From contig NZ_BAABRU010000002.1 in assembly GCF_039545135.1 (NCBI RefSeq), positions 310,001-374,000 on the forward strand: a stretch of DNA of 64,000 nucleotides. The letters are read 5' to 3'. How positions within the stretch are numbered: position 1 is the first letter of the stretch; the number at the start of each line of letters is the position of its first letter. Of the stretch, positions 34,739 through 43,836 are shown piece by piece. The translations under genes were made by a program, and so were the position numbers. The notes under the pieces are model-generated. The model saw only the letters and a list, made by a program, of their open reading frames with translations. It ran no database searches and was not told the origin of the DNA. The DNA is from Herpetosiphon gulosus (GTDB taxonomy: Bacteria > Chloroflexota > Chloroflexia > Chloroflexales > Herpetosiphonaceae).

Positions 34739-36103
34739 TTAGGCTGGTTCGGCTTGCAATTCAGGGCTGCTGCTTGGGCTATCTTGATGGTCAGGAATCA
34801 GGTCCTCGGCATGGCGCACGACCCGCACGCCATAGGCGATCACGGCTACTGCAATGCCAACAATGCCACTCAAGACCATAATCAAAGCGATGCCTGCCCC
34901 TTTGCCACTGCCAACCCAACTGCCGAACATCTCGACCCAAGCGCCGCCAACTGCCATACGTGGTTCAAACACTTTGTCGGCCAATGGTCCAACGATCAAA
35001 ATTGCGATTGGCCCCGAAATTTGGGCGATCATGCGGCGGACTGCAAACACCCGCCCTTGAATATCGGGGGGCACTTTGGCTTGCCAAATCGCTTGATTCG
35101 AGCCATTCAACATTGGCAGCACGAACAGCAACCCAAAGCCCGCAATCGACCAGACCAGCGTATTTTGGCCCAAGCCCATGAGAATGCCGCCAAAAAAGCT
35201 GGAGAGCGCCATGCCACCGAGCACGCCATGAACTTTGCGCTTGGGGCCACCCCAGACACTGAGAATCAAGCCGCCGAGCACTCCACCAATGCCCATGGCC
35301 GATTGCACCGTGCCCATAATTGCCGAGTTACTATCGGTGCGAGCCAGAATCATGGGGGCGGTCATGGTCGCTTCAAACGAGCCAACGAAGTTAATCATAA
35401 AAAAGGTTAGTTGCAAGCCCAAAAGGCTGGGGCGTGCCAAAATATAGCGAAAGCCAAAGCCAGCCTCGCTCCATAAGCTGCCCTTGCCTTGCGCCCCTGC
35501 CTCACTTTGGGTTGGCTGGGGAATATTAACAAAAAGTACAGCGCTGACGGCAAACACAAAGGTCACGATATCAATAATCAAGATGCCGCCGATCCCCATT
35601 ACGGTTAGCAAAAAGCCGGCTAGGGCTGGCGCGACAATCCCCGCTGCCGATTCCGCCATTGACATCATGCCGCTGGCGCGAGCATAGTGCTGCTTGGGCA
35701 ACATCGTCGAAACTGCTGCCGAATAGGCTGGCCATTGAAACGATTGAAAAATACTGGCAAATGCTCCAGCCACATACAAATGCCAAATTTGCAGTGCATC
35801 GTTGTGGTAGAGCAATAAAATGGCGATCGTCGATAAACCTGTGGCTAAATCGCTCAAAATCAGCACCAGCTTACGATTCCAGCGATCGACCAAGGCTCCC
35901 GCGAAGGGGCTAACAATAATGCTTGGGGCAAATGAGAAAAAACCTACCAAGGCTAAGGCTGTAGCTTGACCTGTAATTTGCCAAGCCCAAATCGTGAGGG
36001 CAAAGCTGCTCATGGAGCTGCCAAGCAATGAAACGACCTGGCCAAACCACATAATGCTAAATGCGAGCATGCCGCTCGGTTGCTTTCTGGTTGTTTCAGC
36101 CAT
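34739..36103 (-). CDS. MFS transporter (multidrug efflux-like, MFS_3 group)
   Basis: A 454-residue membrane protein with about 12 segments. The start (SIMWFGQVVSLLGSSMSSFALTIWAWQITGQ) and the loop FAGALVDRWNRKLVLI are typical of the enterobactin/macrolide-exporter-like MFS_3 group. The charged C-terminus (HAEDLIPDHQDSP) is cytoplasmic. Substrate unknown. ATG with AAGGAG upstream. Confidence 0.9.
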   Translation of the reverse strand: MAETTRKQPSGMLAFSIMWFGQVVSLLGSSMSSFALTIWAWQITGQATALALVGFFSFAPSIIVSPFAGALVDRWNRKLVLILSDLATGLSTIAILLLYHNDALQIWHLYVAGAFASIFQSFQWPAYSAAVSTMLPKQHYARASGMMSMAESAAGIVAPALAGFLLTVMGIGGILIIDIVTFVFAVSAVLFVNIPQPTQSEAGAQGKGSLWSEAGFGFRYILARPSLLGLQLTFFMINFVGSFEATMTAPMILARTDSNSAIMGTVQSAMGIGGVLGGLILSVWGGPKRKVHGVLGGMALSSFFGGILMGLGQNTLVWSIAGFGLLFVLPMLNGSNQAIWQAKVPPDIQGRVFAVRRMIAQISGPIAILIVGPLADKVFEPRMAVGGAWVEMFGSWVGSGKGAGIALIMVLSGIVGIAVAVIAYGVRVVRHAEDLIPDHQDSPSSSPELQAEPA

Positions 36104-36290
36104 TACGGCTCCTTCTTCTGGCGATTGAGATTGGAATGTTGATTGAATTAGTATATCGCTATGCCAATAATTGCATATCAGTCTTTAGTTCTAGGGTGGG
36201 TTTGTTTAGGGTTTTGTAAGTTTTTGGCAAGGCTTGGTTAAGTGCTGGCGGTTATAACTAGACTATGACATTTTATGGAGGTTAGCAGCG

Positions 36291-36986
36291 ATGAAATTGC
36301 GATATTCAGCAACGATTATTATTTTTGGCTTATTAACGGCCTGTGGTACGGCCCCAACCAAGGTCGATGAGCCTTTTCCAACCACTAGCAGCGCAGCCAT
36401 GGTTACAGCTCAACCAACCATGGATAGCATGATGCAAACCGATGCGATGTCGATGACCGATGATCTGATGCAGCCAACCGATGCGATGTCGATGACCGAC
36501 GATCTGATGCAACCAACCGATGCGATGTCGATGACCGACAACATGATGCAGCCAACCGCAATGCCAACGGCTGATGACATGATGCAGCCAACCGCAACCG
36601 TTGAGCCAACCACCGAATCGCGGGTTGAGTCAACCGTTGTGCCAGCTGAGCCAGTGGTATTGGGATCGGGTAGTTTTCGCGGAATCGATCACAAAAGTGG
36701 CGGAATGGCAACGCTCTATCAACAGCCCGATGGCAGCAATTTGTTGCGCCTCAGTGATTTCTTTGTTGAAGCCGGTCCAGATATGTATATTTTTGTCGCT
36801 AAGGCAGCCGAAATTAATCAACCCAGCGATTTACAAGCGGGCTACCTCGAATTGGGCAAACTCAAAGGCTCCGAGGGCAACCAAAACTATAGCCTGCCCG
36901 CCGATTTTGATCCTGCGCTCTACTCCAACGTGGTTATTTGGTGCGAAAAATATCAAGTCTTGATGGCAGTTGCGCCAATCCAGTAG
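36291..36986 (+). CDS. DM13-domain lipoprotein with Met/Asp repeats
   Basis: A 231-residue protein. The lipobox LLTAC (Cys near residue 18) marks a lipoprotein. Three copies of a 13-residue unit DAMSMTDDLMQPT and related sequence follow (about 45-105). The C-terminal domain (LGSGSFRGIDHKSGGMATLYQ to NVVIWCEKYQVLMAVAPIQ) fits DM13, a domain proposed in other proteins to act in electron transfer through a buried Cys; W-C-E is present here. The Met-rich repeats could bind metal such as copper, which is inference. GGAGG precedes the ATG. Confidence 0.82.
   Translation: MKLRYSATIIIFGLLTACGTAPTKVDEPFPTTSSAAMVTAQPTMDSMMQTDAMSMTDDLMQPTDAMSMTDDLMQPTDAMSMTDNMMQPTAMPTADDMMQPTATVEPTTESRVESTVVPAEPVVLGSGSFRGIDHKSGGMATLYQQPDGSNLLRLSDFFVEAGPDMYIFVAKAAEINQPSDLQAGYLELGKLKGSEGNQNYSLPADFDPALYSNVVIWCEKYQVLMAVAPIQ
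36441..36557. repeat. Three 39-bp tandem repeats encoding DAMSMTDDLMQPT
   Basis: Units start at 36441, 36480 and 36519 with only a few base differences, inside the DM13 lipoprotein gene. Confidence 0.9.
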
Positions 36987-36994
36987 AATGTTTG

Positions 36995-37200
36995 TAAGGA
37001 TGAAGGATGAAGGATGAGGGATGAAGGGAAAAAGAATATAGGGATCAGGGGTCAGGGACTAGGGATCAGGTCGATCGGCATATAGGGATAATCAAACAAA
37101 TCTGGGTCAATCTGTGGCGAAACAACAGCCCTTCGTGCTCTTTGTGTCCTTCGTGGATCAATATCCTAATGCCTGACTCCTAGCCCCTGACCTCTAAAAA
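36995..37200. repeat. Intergenic dispersed repeats
   Basis: A gene-free stretch of about 220 nt. It contains the short tandem gaaggat/gagggat, the words ggatcaggggtcagggactaggg, caatctgtggc and ttcgtgctctttgtgtccttcgtgg, and a ctgacccc tail. The same words occur at 2.6, 49.3-49.6 and 61.1 kb. Confidence 0.65.
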
Positions 37201-37210
37201 AGGATTAGTT

Positions 37211-37909
37211 ATGGCCAATATTTTGGTGGTTGATGACGAACCGAATATTCGTGAGGTGGTTGGCTTGTATTTGCGGCGCGAAGGCCATACCGTGCTTGAG
37301 GCTAGCGATGGCGAGGCCGCTTTGCGCTTGGCGCGTCAGCAACCACCCGATTTGGTCGTGCTTGATCTGATGTTGCCCAAAGTGACGGGATTGGAAGTTT
37401 GTCGGCGCTTGCAGAGCGACCGCCGCACTCCGGTGATTATGCTCACCGCCAAAAGCGAGGAGAATGATCGAATCATCGGCTTGGGTGTTGGCGCTGATGA
37501 TTATGTGGTCAAGCCATTTAGCCCCCGCGAATTGGTAGCGCGGGTGGAGGCGGTGTTGCGTCGTGTTCAGCCGCAGCCCGATGCTCCGCCGCCCGACGAA
37601 CGCCCGATTGAACTTGGCTCACTGCGGGTCGATCCGCGCACTCGTGATGTGCAAGTGGCGGGCAAATCAATCAGCCTGACTGCGCGTGAGTTTGATTTGC
37701 TCTATTTTTTGGCACGCCATCGTGAGCGCGTGTTTACCCGCGACCAGTTGATGGAATTGGTGTGGGGCTATACATTTTCTGCCGATACCAGCACTGTGAC
37801 GGTGCACATTCGGCGCTTGCGTGAAAAAATCGAAGATGACCCAACCGCGCCGCGCTATCTGCAAACGGTTTGGGGCGTGGGCTACAAACTCTGCGCAGGC
37901 GAACAATGA
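37211..37909 (+). CDS. OmpR-family response regulator
   Basis: A 232-residue regulator. The receiver has ILVVDDEPNIREVVGLYL and the phosphorylation site in DLVVLDLMLPKVTG; the winged-helix domain is LTAREFDLLYFLARHRERVFTRDQLMELVWGY. Its stop overlaps the start of the next kinase gene (ATGA), so the two form a co-translated pair. AAAGGA precedes the ATG. Confidence 0.95.
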   Translation: MANILVVDDEPNIREVVGLYLRREGHTVLEASDGEAALRLARQQPPDLVVLDLMLPKVTGLEVCRRLQSDRRTPVIMLTAKSEENDRIIGLGVGADDYVVKPFSPRELVARVEAVLRRVQPQPDAPPPDERPIELGSLRVDPRTRDVQVAGKSISLTAREFDLLYFLARHRERVFTRDQLMELVWGYTFSADTSTVTVHIRRLREKIEDDPTAPRYLQTVWGVGYKLCAGEQ

Positions 37910-39147
37910 GACGTTTTTTGCATCAGTCGAGTCTCTTGTTGCTAACCTTGGCAATTGCGTTGGGCTTGGTAAGCTTGGTCGGCCACTTTGGCTTGATGCT
38001 GCCAATGAGCGAATTAGAAGGCATCGTCAAGCTGTTTGGCTCGCTGGGCTTTGGCGCGGGCATCGTGGCAATTGTCGCCTTGCAAAGCCGCATGCTCTCG
38101 CTGTTGCGCAGTTTACGGGCGCAAATTATCGCCGCAATTGGCCTTGGCGGAATTTTGGTTGCGGCCTTGTTGCAGGGCGTTGCGCGAGCCATGTTTATCA
38201 GTACCGACCACGATTTGCCATTGCTCTTGTTGGTCTTAATTTTTATGTTGGTGCTGGCTTTGGGGTTTAGCATTGCTGTCGGGAATGTACTGGTAGCGCG
38301 TTTGGCCGAGGTTCGTGCGGGAGCCGCCGCCCTCGCCAAGGGCGATTTGGCCTTGCGAATTCCTGAGCATGGCAACGATGAAGTCAGTATCTTGGCCGCT
38401 GATTTTAACCAGATGGCCGATGCACTGGCCCAAAGTGCTGAGCGCCAACACGAACTTGAGCAATCGCGGCGCGATTTGATTGCAGCGATCTCGCACGATT
38501 TGCGTACCCCGCTGACAGCAGTGCGGGCGATGATCGAGGCTTTAGCTGATGGTGTGGTAACTGAGCCAGCCATGCAGCAGCGCTACCTTAATTCGGCCAA
38601 TGCCCAACTGACCAACCTAAGCACCTTAGTTGATGATTTATTCGAGATGGCTCAACTTGATGCTGGGGTGTTGCGTTTGGAATTAGAACGCGCCTCGCTG
38701 GGCGATTTAATCTCTGATACGTTGAGTAACTTACAGCCGCATGCTGATGCTCATGGCGTGCAATTGCGTGGCAGCGTTGCACCTGAAGCCGATTTGGTGC
38801 TGATGAATGCACCCAAATTGCAACGAGTGTTGTATAACTTGATTAGCAACGCGCTGCGCCACACGCCGAGCGACGGCACAATCGCCATTCAGGCCCAAAC
38901 AATCAACCAAACCGTGCATGTTGAAGTCAGCGACACAGGCGAAGGCATTCAGCCCGACGATTTGCCGCATATTTTCGAGCGCACCTATCGCGGCGAGAAA
39001 TCGCGTTCGCGCGATTATGGCGGGGCGGGCTTGGGCTTGGCGATTGTACGGGCGATTATCGAGGCCCATGGTGGCAACGTTTGGGTTGAAAGCCAACCCC
39101 AGCATGGTGCACGCTTTGTCTTTACCCTGCAAACTCCCGTTAACTAG
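37906..39147 (+). CDS. Membrane sensor histidine kinase with HAMP domain
   Basis: A 413-residue kinase with several membrane segments in the first 140 residues (LLLLTLAIALGLVSLVGHFGL, GFGAGIVAIVALQ, LLLLVLIFMLVLALGFSIAV). HAMP follows (ARLAEVRAGAAALAKGDLALRIPE), then HisKA (ISHDLRTPLTAVRAMIEAL) and HATPase (NLISNALRHTPSDG, DTGEGIQ, GAGLGLAIVRAII). There is no sizeable extracellular sensor, so it may sense a membrane state or interact with another protein. It is the cognate partner of the OmpR-type regulator upstream. Confidence 0.93.
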   Translation: MRRFLHQSSLLLLTLAIALGLVSLVGHFGLMLPMSELEGIVKLFGSLGFGAGIVAIVALQSRMLSLLRSLRAQIIAAIGLGGILVAALLQGVARAMFISTDHDLPLLLLVLIFMLVLALGFSIAVGNVLVARLAEVRAGAAALAKGDLALRIPEHGNDEVSILAADFNQMADALAQSAERQHELEQSRRDLIAAISHDLRTPLTAVRAMIEALADGVVTEPAMQQRYLNSANAQLTNLSTLVDDLFEMAQLDAGVLRLELERASLGDLISDTLSNLQPHADAHGVQLRGSVAPEADLVLMNAPKLQRVLYNLISNALRHTPSDGTIAIQAQTINQTVHVEVSDTGEGIQPDDLPHIFERTYRGEKSRSRDYGGAGLGLAIVRAIIEAHGGNVWVESQPQHGARFVFTLQTPVN

Positions 39148-39181
39148 TATTTGTAATGGTTGATTGCGTTTGCGATGAAGT

Positions 39182-39268
39182 ACATGCCCTCACCCCCTCT
39201 CCCGCACGCGAGGCGAGGGGGAACCACGAAACCAAAAGCCCCTTGGGCGAGGGGCTGGGTGAAGGGAT
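39182..39268. repeat. CCCTCACCCC-type palindromic intergenic repeat
   Basis: ccctcaccccctctcccg and gcgaggggctgggtgaaggg form an imperfect inverted repeat between two convergent genes. A second copy lies at 52612-52710. It may also serve as terminator here. Confidence 0.7.
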
Positions 39269-40371
39269 TAATCAAGTACTCGCCGATAAACGGCCAAGGT
39301 TTGCTCAGCGGTGCGTTGCCACGAAAATTTGGCTGCTTGAGCCGGAGCTTTATCACGCAAAGCTTGACGAGCTGCATCATCATCCCATAATCGTTCAATT
39401 GCATCAGCCCACGCTAGCGGGTCAGCAACTGGCAATTTGAGGCCAGCTTCGCCGACCACTTCAGGCAAACTTGAGGCATCAGCAACCACTACTGCCGCGC
39501 CACAAGCCAAGGCTTCTAAGGCTGGTAAGCCAAAGCCTTCGTAGCGCGAGGGGTTGAGATACAAGCGACAGGCACTCAGCAGCCAGCGAATCTCCTCATC
39601 GCTAGGGCTATCGATCCAAGTCACAACATCTTCTAAGTGTAATTCAGCCAGGGTTTGCCAAATTTCGCTATCGAGCCAGCCGCGTCGCCCCGCCAAAGCC
39701 AAGCGATAGCCAGCTTGCGGCTTGCGATCAACTGCAATTCGTAAGGCTCGCAACAACATTGGGATATTTTTGCGCGGCTCTAGGGTTGAAACAAACAGCA
39801 TAAATTGATCAGCCTGCCAAATGCTGTTGCCAATGTGGCGTTGAGCATCGGCGGCTAGGGCGATTGGCTGCATATCGGTCGCCAGATGAATCACATCAAT
39901 TCGCGCTGGATCAACATTTAATACATTAGTGAGATCGTTGGCGGTGCTGTACGAATCGGCAATAATTGCATTGGCTGAGGCCAGCGCTCGCTCAATTTGG
40001 CCATAATAACGGCTGGCATTGGCATCCAAAATTTCGGGAAACAATTTAAAAGCCAAATCATGCACAGTGATTACGGCAGGAAATGGGCGATACAGCGGCG
40101 GAATAAAATCAGGTGAGTGTAACAATTTTGGGCGGCGCAGGCCAATTTCCAAGGGCAAAAGCACTTGTTCTAAGCGATGATGGGGCGGGGTGAATAAACG
40201 TGCTCGCTGAATGTTGGGGCCAAGCACCAATGGCTTGGGGCTTTTGCGATGTTCCAGCACCAACCATTGTTGCTCAGGCGCGATTTTGGGCAAATAGGTC
40301 AGCAATTTTTGAGTGTATTGGGCGATGCCACCATGGCGGTAGGCATTCAAACGCGCATCGATCGCAATCAT
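39268..40371 (-). CDS. Glycosyltransferase family 4 (group 1)
   Basis: A 367-residue GT-B glycosyltransferase. The N-terminus MIAIDARLNAYRHGGIAQYTQKLL, the acceptor domain with ITVHDLAFKLFPEI, and the donor domain with FVSTLEPRKNIPMLLRAL and the E-x7-E motif in PSRYEGFGLPALEALACGAAVV are all typical. It transfers a sugar from a nucleotide sugar, possibly GDP-mannose given the mannose genes 3 kb away. GAGG precedes the ATG. Confidence 0.9.
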   Translation of the reverse strand: MIAIDARLNAYRHGGIAQYTQKLLTYLPKIAPEQQWLVLEHRKSPKPLVLGPNIQRARLFTPPHHRLEQVLLPLEIGLRRPKLLHSPDFIPPLYRPFPAVITVHDLAFKLFPEILDANASRYYGQIERALASANAIIADSYSTANDLTNVLNVDPARIDVIHLATDMQPIALAADAQRHIGNSIWQADQFMLFVSTLEPRKNIPMLLRALRIAVDRKPQAGYRLALAGRRGWLDSEIWQTLAELHLEDVVTWIDSPSDEEIRWLLSACRLYLNPSRYEGFGLPALEALACGAAVVVADASSLPEVVGEAGLKLPVADPLAWADAIERLWDDDAARQALRDKAPAQAAKFSWQRTAEQTLAVYRRVLD

Positions 40372-40413
40372 CAGCGGCCTCGTAGCAAAATATGATTGTT
40401 ATGCTACCACAGC

Positions 40414-40884
40414 CTAGGAGCGCTGGGTGATCAATTGTTCAACTGGCGGCGGCGCAACTTGGGGCTTATCGACGATGCCGCTAACTTCCTCCAAAATTGC
40501 CTGGGCGCGATAGCTGGCGACCAAAGCTTGGCGCAAACTACGCTGTTGTTGAATGCCCTCTTCGTTGATCGAATTGCCAATCGCTTGTTGCAATTCCTGA
40601 ATTTCACCCTGCAAGCCTTGGGCGGCTTGAGTTAATTGGGCAAATACTGCTGGCGGCAGATTGATTGTGCTGGCATCGATCAGTGGTTTTTTATGCTGAT
40701 ATTGGCGTTCAAGCAATAAAAAAATCGACCAACCTGCCATTCCAGCCACGCCCCAATCGATCAAATAACACAGCCACACTGGCGAGCGTGGCGTGAGAAC
40801 TTGATGATCGACGAGATCCCAAGCGATGTAGGCAGCAAAAGCTCCCAACAACGGGAACCAGCGACGATTGAGGCTAACCTTCAT
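40414..40884 (-). CDS. Small membrane protein with coiled coil, unknown function
   Basis: A 156-residue protein with two membrane segments (FPLLGAFAAYIAWDLVD and YLIDWGVAGMAGWSIFLLL). A cytoplasmic helical region (FAQLTQAAQGLQGEIQELQQAI) is likely a coiled coil. I do not recognise a family. ATG at 40884 preferred over TTG at 40905. Confidence 0.65.
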   Translation of the reverse strand: MKVSLNRRWFPLLGAFAAYIAWDLVDHQVLTPRSPVWLCYLIDWGVAGMAGWSIFLLLERQYQHKKPLIDASTINLPPAVFAQLTQAAQGLQGEIQELQQAIGNSINEEGIQQQRSLRQALVASYRAQAILEEVSGIVDKPQVAPPPVEQLITQRS

Positions 40885-41076
40885 AATTGCCCATCCATTA
40901 CACAAATTAATGCCTGAACAATGATTCAGGCCAATCTAGTATGCTGCGCTAATCTGAAATTCTGATGAAAATTTGATGAGATGGCGATGAGCTATTAGCG
41001 TGAAATCGTTATCAAGGCTGGTTGGCAAAAATCGCCAGAGCAGGTACGATCAGGCAGCTTTAGCGAAAGGATGATT

Positions 41077-41667
41077 ATGGCTCGGATTGCAACGATCGAA
41101 CGCAACACCCGCGAAACCCAAATTAAGCTCACGCTCAATCTCGATGGCTCTGGTCAAGTGGCGATCAATACGGGGATCGGGATGTATAACCATATGCTGG
41201 AGAGTTTTGCTCGCCATGGTCAATTTGATTTAGAAGTGACCTGCAATGGTGATTTGCATATCGACGATCATCATTCGGTCGAAGATGTGGCAATTTGCTT
41301 GGGCATGGCAATTGATCGGGCACTCGGCGATAAGGCTGGTATCACTCGCACTGCCCATACCTATGTGCCGATGGATGAGGCATTGGCATTTGTCGCGCTT
41401 GATCTGAGTGGCCGACCGTTTCATGTGCTCAACTTTAGCTGGACCAACCCCAGTATCGGTGGCTTGACCTGCGATTTGGTTGAGCATGTGTTTGAAAGTA
41501 TTGCGATTCATGCCCGAATGAATTTGCATGCGAAAATCGAATATGGCCGCAACGACCACCACAAGGCCGAAGCCTTGTTCAAGGCTTTGGCGCGGGCACT
41601 CGATAGCGCCACCAAGCATGATCCCCGCTTGGGCGATGCGATTCCCAGCACCAAAGGTGTGATTTAA
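41077..41667 (+). CDS. hisB: Imidazoleglycerol-phosphate dehydratase HisB
   Basis: A 196-residue enzyme of histidine synthesis that dehydrates imidazoleglycerol phosphate to imidazole acetol phosphate. Metal-binding His motifs are present twice: [14 protein letters not shown] and [17 protein letters not shown], plus [15 protein letters not shown]. It is the monofunctional form without a phosphatase domain. The ATG at 41077 is preferred to the one at 41071, because AAAGG abuts the latter. No other his gene is near. Confidence 0.96.
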   Translation: MARIATIERNTRETQIKLTLNLDGSGQVAINTGIGMYNHMLESFARHGQFDLEVTCNGDLHIDDHHSVEDVAICLGMAIDRALGDKAGITRTAHTYVPMDEALAFVALDLSGRPFHVLNFSWTNPSIGGLTCDLVEHVFESIAIHARMNLHAKIEYGRNDHHKAEALFKALARALDSATKHDPRLGDAIPSTKGVI

Positions 41668-41758
41668 CCAACATGCGCCCGCTTTATCTATCATTGCTGG
41701 TGGATGTTGGCAGATATACAGAGGTTGAAAAAAATAATAATAATCGACCAGATACGTA

Positions 41759-42697
41759 TTAGAGGGTGCAGGGGGATGAAAACCCTTACGGGGTAGGTTT
41801 TTAAGAATTAAGGGATGACGCATTACCGAACCGGCGGTATGATCGGGGTGTCAACAACCAATCAATCCTCGCGAGGTCGTGATGCGTCATCCCGGATTAT
41901 CAGCATGGGAAGCCGTCGTGTCAAGCGCCTTTCCCCACTGAAGTCGCGCGTTTGCCCGTGGATTGGCCTGGTGGAGTTTCGGGATTGCCCACACCCGAAG
42001 CGGTGGACGACGCACAATTGCGACGTGGTTTGCCCTCGTGCTTGGGCAGAAGGTCAATACTATCGAACAGCGCCTCTATGAATGGTGGCCGGCGACCAGC
42101 GGTAAACGCTCGATGTCACCAGCTGCTTTGCCCCGCTCCTCGCATGGGTGCTGCGCCTCTGGATGGGAACCCAGCTCACCCTCACCCTTGATGCCACACC
42201 TCTGCACGATTGCTTCAGCGGTTTGACCATCAGTGTCGTCTATCGCGACAATGCCATTCCAGTGGCGTGGACGATCCTGCCTGCCAGCCAGAAACAGGCC
42301 TGACATCCGCTGTGGGTGCGGCTCTTGGCCCTGATCCAGTCCGACATCCCTCCTGACTAGACGGTGCTGGTGCTGACCGATCGCGGCCTGTGGTCATCGA
42401 CCCTCGATCGCGCAATTCAGGCCCATGGCTGACATCCGTTCATGCGGATTACCCGCCATCGCACGGTGCGGCCTCATGGGCAAGCGCGATCGGTGGCCCC
42501 GACGACGCTGGTCACGCCACAGCAGCCCCAGTGGCGCGGGGTGGTGCAGGCGTTTTAAGGGCGGTATCCGCTCACGGCCACGCTGCTGGTCTGGATGGGC
42601 AGCATGCCGACCCGTGGTGCATGCCGACCGATCTGCCACCAACTGCCAGTGATGCGGCGTGGTATGAGCTAGGGTTTTCTTCCCCTGCACCCCCTAA
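41759..42697 (+). mobile_element. Decayed 939-bp insertion sequence
   Basis: Terminal inverted repeats of 27-28 bp match at about 25 positions: ttagagggtgcagggggatg at 41759 and, on the other strand, ttagggggtgcaggggaaga ending at 42697. They enclose a broken DDE transposase gene. No clear target duplication was seen. A 12-bp inverted repeat (gggatgacgcat at 41812, atgcgtcatccc at 41882) overlaps the transposase start. The family looks like the IS4 superfamily, but this was not verified. Confidence 0.85.
41882..42672 (+). pseudogene. Transposase remnant (DDE type), frameshifted with stops
   Basis: Translation gives MRHPGLSAWEAVVSSAFPH, a stop, then GLAWWSFGIAHTRSGGRR and LVLGQKVNTIEQRLYEWW. 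After a frameshift near 42.1 kb come LTLDATPLHD, TISVVYRDNAIPVAWTILPA and TVLVLTDRGLW. The Asp residues of LDAT and LTDRG are likely catalytic. In-frame stops lie at 41939, 42301, 42358, 42430 and 42556; at least three replace a Trp codon expected from context (TGG to TGA/TAG). The gene cannot make an active enzyme. Confidence 0.85.
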
Positions 42698-42730
42698 ATT
42701 TCAATTGGTGATGGTCAATCATTGTCCGAT

Positions 42731-42751
42731 AAACCACGGAATCCGTGGTTT
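42731..42751. other. Perfect 21-bp palindrome beside the insertion sequence
   Basis: aaaccacgga-a-tccgtggttt lies between the insertion sequence and the sugar reductase gene. There is no T tract. A further ttaggggatgaaaa word (minus strand, about 42779-42793) resembles a shortened end of the insertion sequence. Confidence 0.45.
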
Positions 42752-42873
42752 GCAGCGGAAACTTATCCTAGTAGAGATTTTCATCCCCTAATATTTAACG
42801 GATAACCCTCGGTTAACTCTACAACAATTGCCAAGAAATGTCTGAGCACTAATTTTGGCAACCAGATTAGTCG

Positions 42874-43836
42874 CTACAAAATGCCGTAGCGTTCGCGCCA
42901 AAAATCCAGCACTTCTTGCACAATTTGCTCCATGCCAATTTGTGGCTCCCAGCCTGTGGCTTGGCGCAATTTACTATTATCGCCTTGTAAAATTGGCTCA
43001 TCGACAGGCCGCAAACGGCTTGGGTCAAGCCTAACTTCGATTGGCACACGCCCAAAACGCCGCACCAACTCCACAATATCGCCAATGCGGGTGGCCACGC
43101 CCGAACAAAGATTGTAAACCTCGCCCGCAGGCGCTTTTTCGAGCAGCAGCCACAAAGCCCGTGCCACATCGCTGAAATGGCTGAAATCGCGCTGTGGCTC
43201 CAAATTGCCAACATGCATCACTGGTTCGCTCTGGCCTGCTTCAATTGCAGCCATTTGCTGGCAAAATGTTTGAATCGAGCAGCGATCGCCTTGGCGTGGC
43301 CCCACATGATTAAACGAGCGGGTAACTACGACATGTAAGCCATATGATTGATGATATTGCAAACTCAGCATTTCGGCGGCGGCTTTGCTCACGCCATATG
43401 GGCTGCCTGGGCGCAAAGGGTGGCTCTCCTTAATTGGCACATCAGCCGGATTAACGATGCCATACTGGGCGCTGGTGCAGGCAATATGCACACGAGCTTG
43501 AGGTACGGCAACCCGCACAGCCTCTAAAATATTCAGGGTTCCTTCGGTATTGGCACGTAAAGTGGTAACTGGAGCATCCCATGAGGCGCTGGGGTAGCTT
43601 TGGGCCGCAAGGTGAAAAATGCGATCTGGCAGAACTCGCCGCAGCAACGTCGCCATCGCAAAGGCATCTTCAATATCGCCTTCGTGAAAGGTTACTTTGC
43701 CTTGCAAATGCTCAATTGGCCGTGGATCGGAGCGCCAACGCTTGAGCGCATGAATTTCGAGATTAGGCAAGGTTAACAGATAATCGGCGAGAAAACTACC
43801 AACTGGCCCAGTAATGCCAGTAATCAAAACACGCAT
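42874..43836 (-). CDS. NAD(P)-dependent sugar epimerase/reductase (GDP-mannose dehydratase/RMD-like)
   Basis: A 320-residue extended SDR. The Rossmann motif is VLITGITGPVGSFLADYLL; the catalytic Tyr-x3-Lys is in SPYGVSKAAAEML, and Ser in ACTSAQYG. HVGPRQGDRCSIQTFCQQMAAIEAG is typical of GDP-4-keto-6-deoxymannose reductases and GDP-mannose 4,6-dehydratases. Its ATG overlaps the last base of the manA stop, so the two are one operon for GDP-mannose-derived sugars. Confidence 0.87.
   Translation of the reverse strand: MRVLITGITGPVGSFLADYLLTLPNLEIHALKRWRSDPRPIEHLQGKVTFHEGDIEDAFAMATLLRRVLPDRIFHLAAQSYPSASWDAPVTTLRANTEGTLNILEAVRVAVPQARVHIACTSAQYGIVNPADVPIKESHPLRPGSPYGVSKAAAEMLSLQYHQSYGLHVVVTRSFNHVGPRQGDRCSIQTFCQQMAAIEAGQSEPVMHVGNLEPQRDFSHFSDVARALWLLLEKAPAGEVYNLCSGVATRIGDIVELVRRFGRVPIEVRLDPSRLRPVDEPILQGDNSKLRQATGWEPQIGMEQIVQEVLDFWRERYGIL

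Noticed and set aside
41882-42700. Several small open frames in the insertion sequence region as real genes
   Set aside because: They are fragments or antisense shadows of one broken transposase, shown by continuity of the DDE protein across frames.
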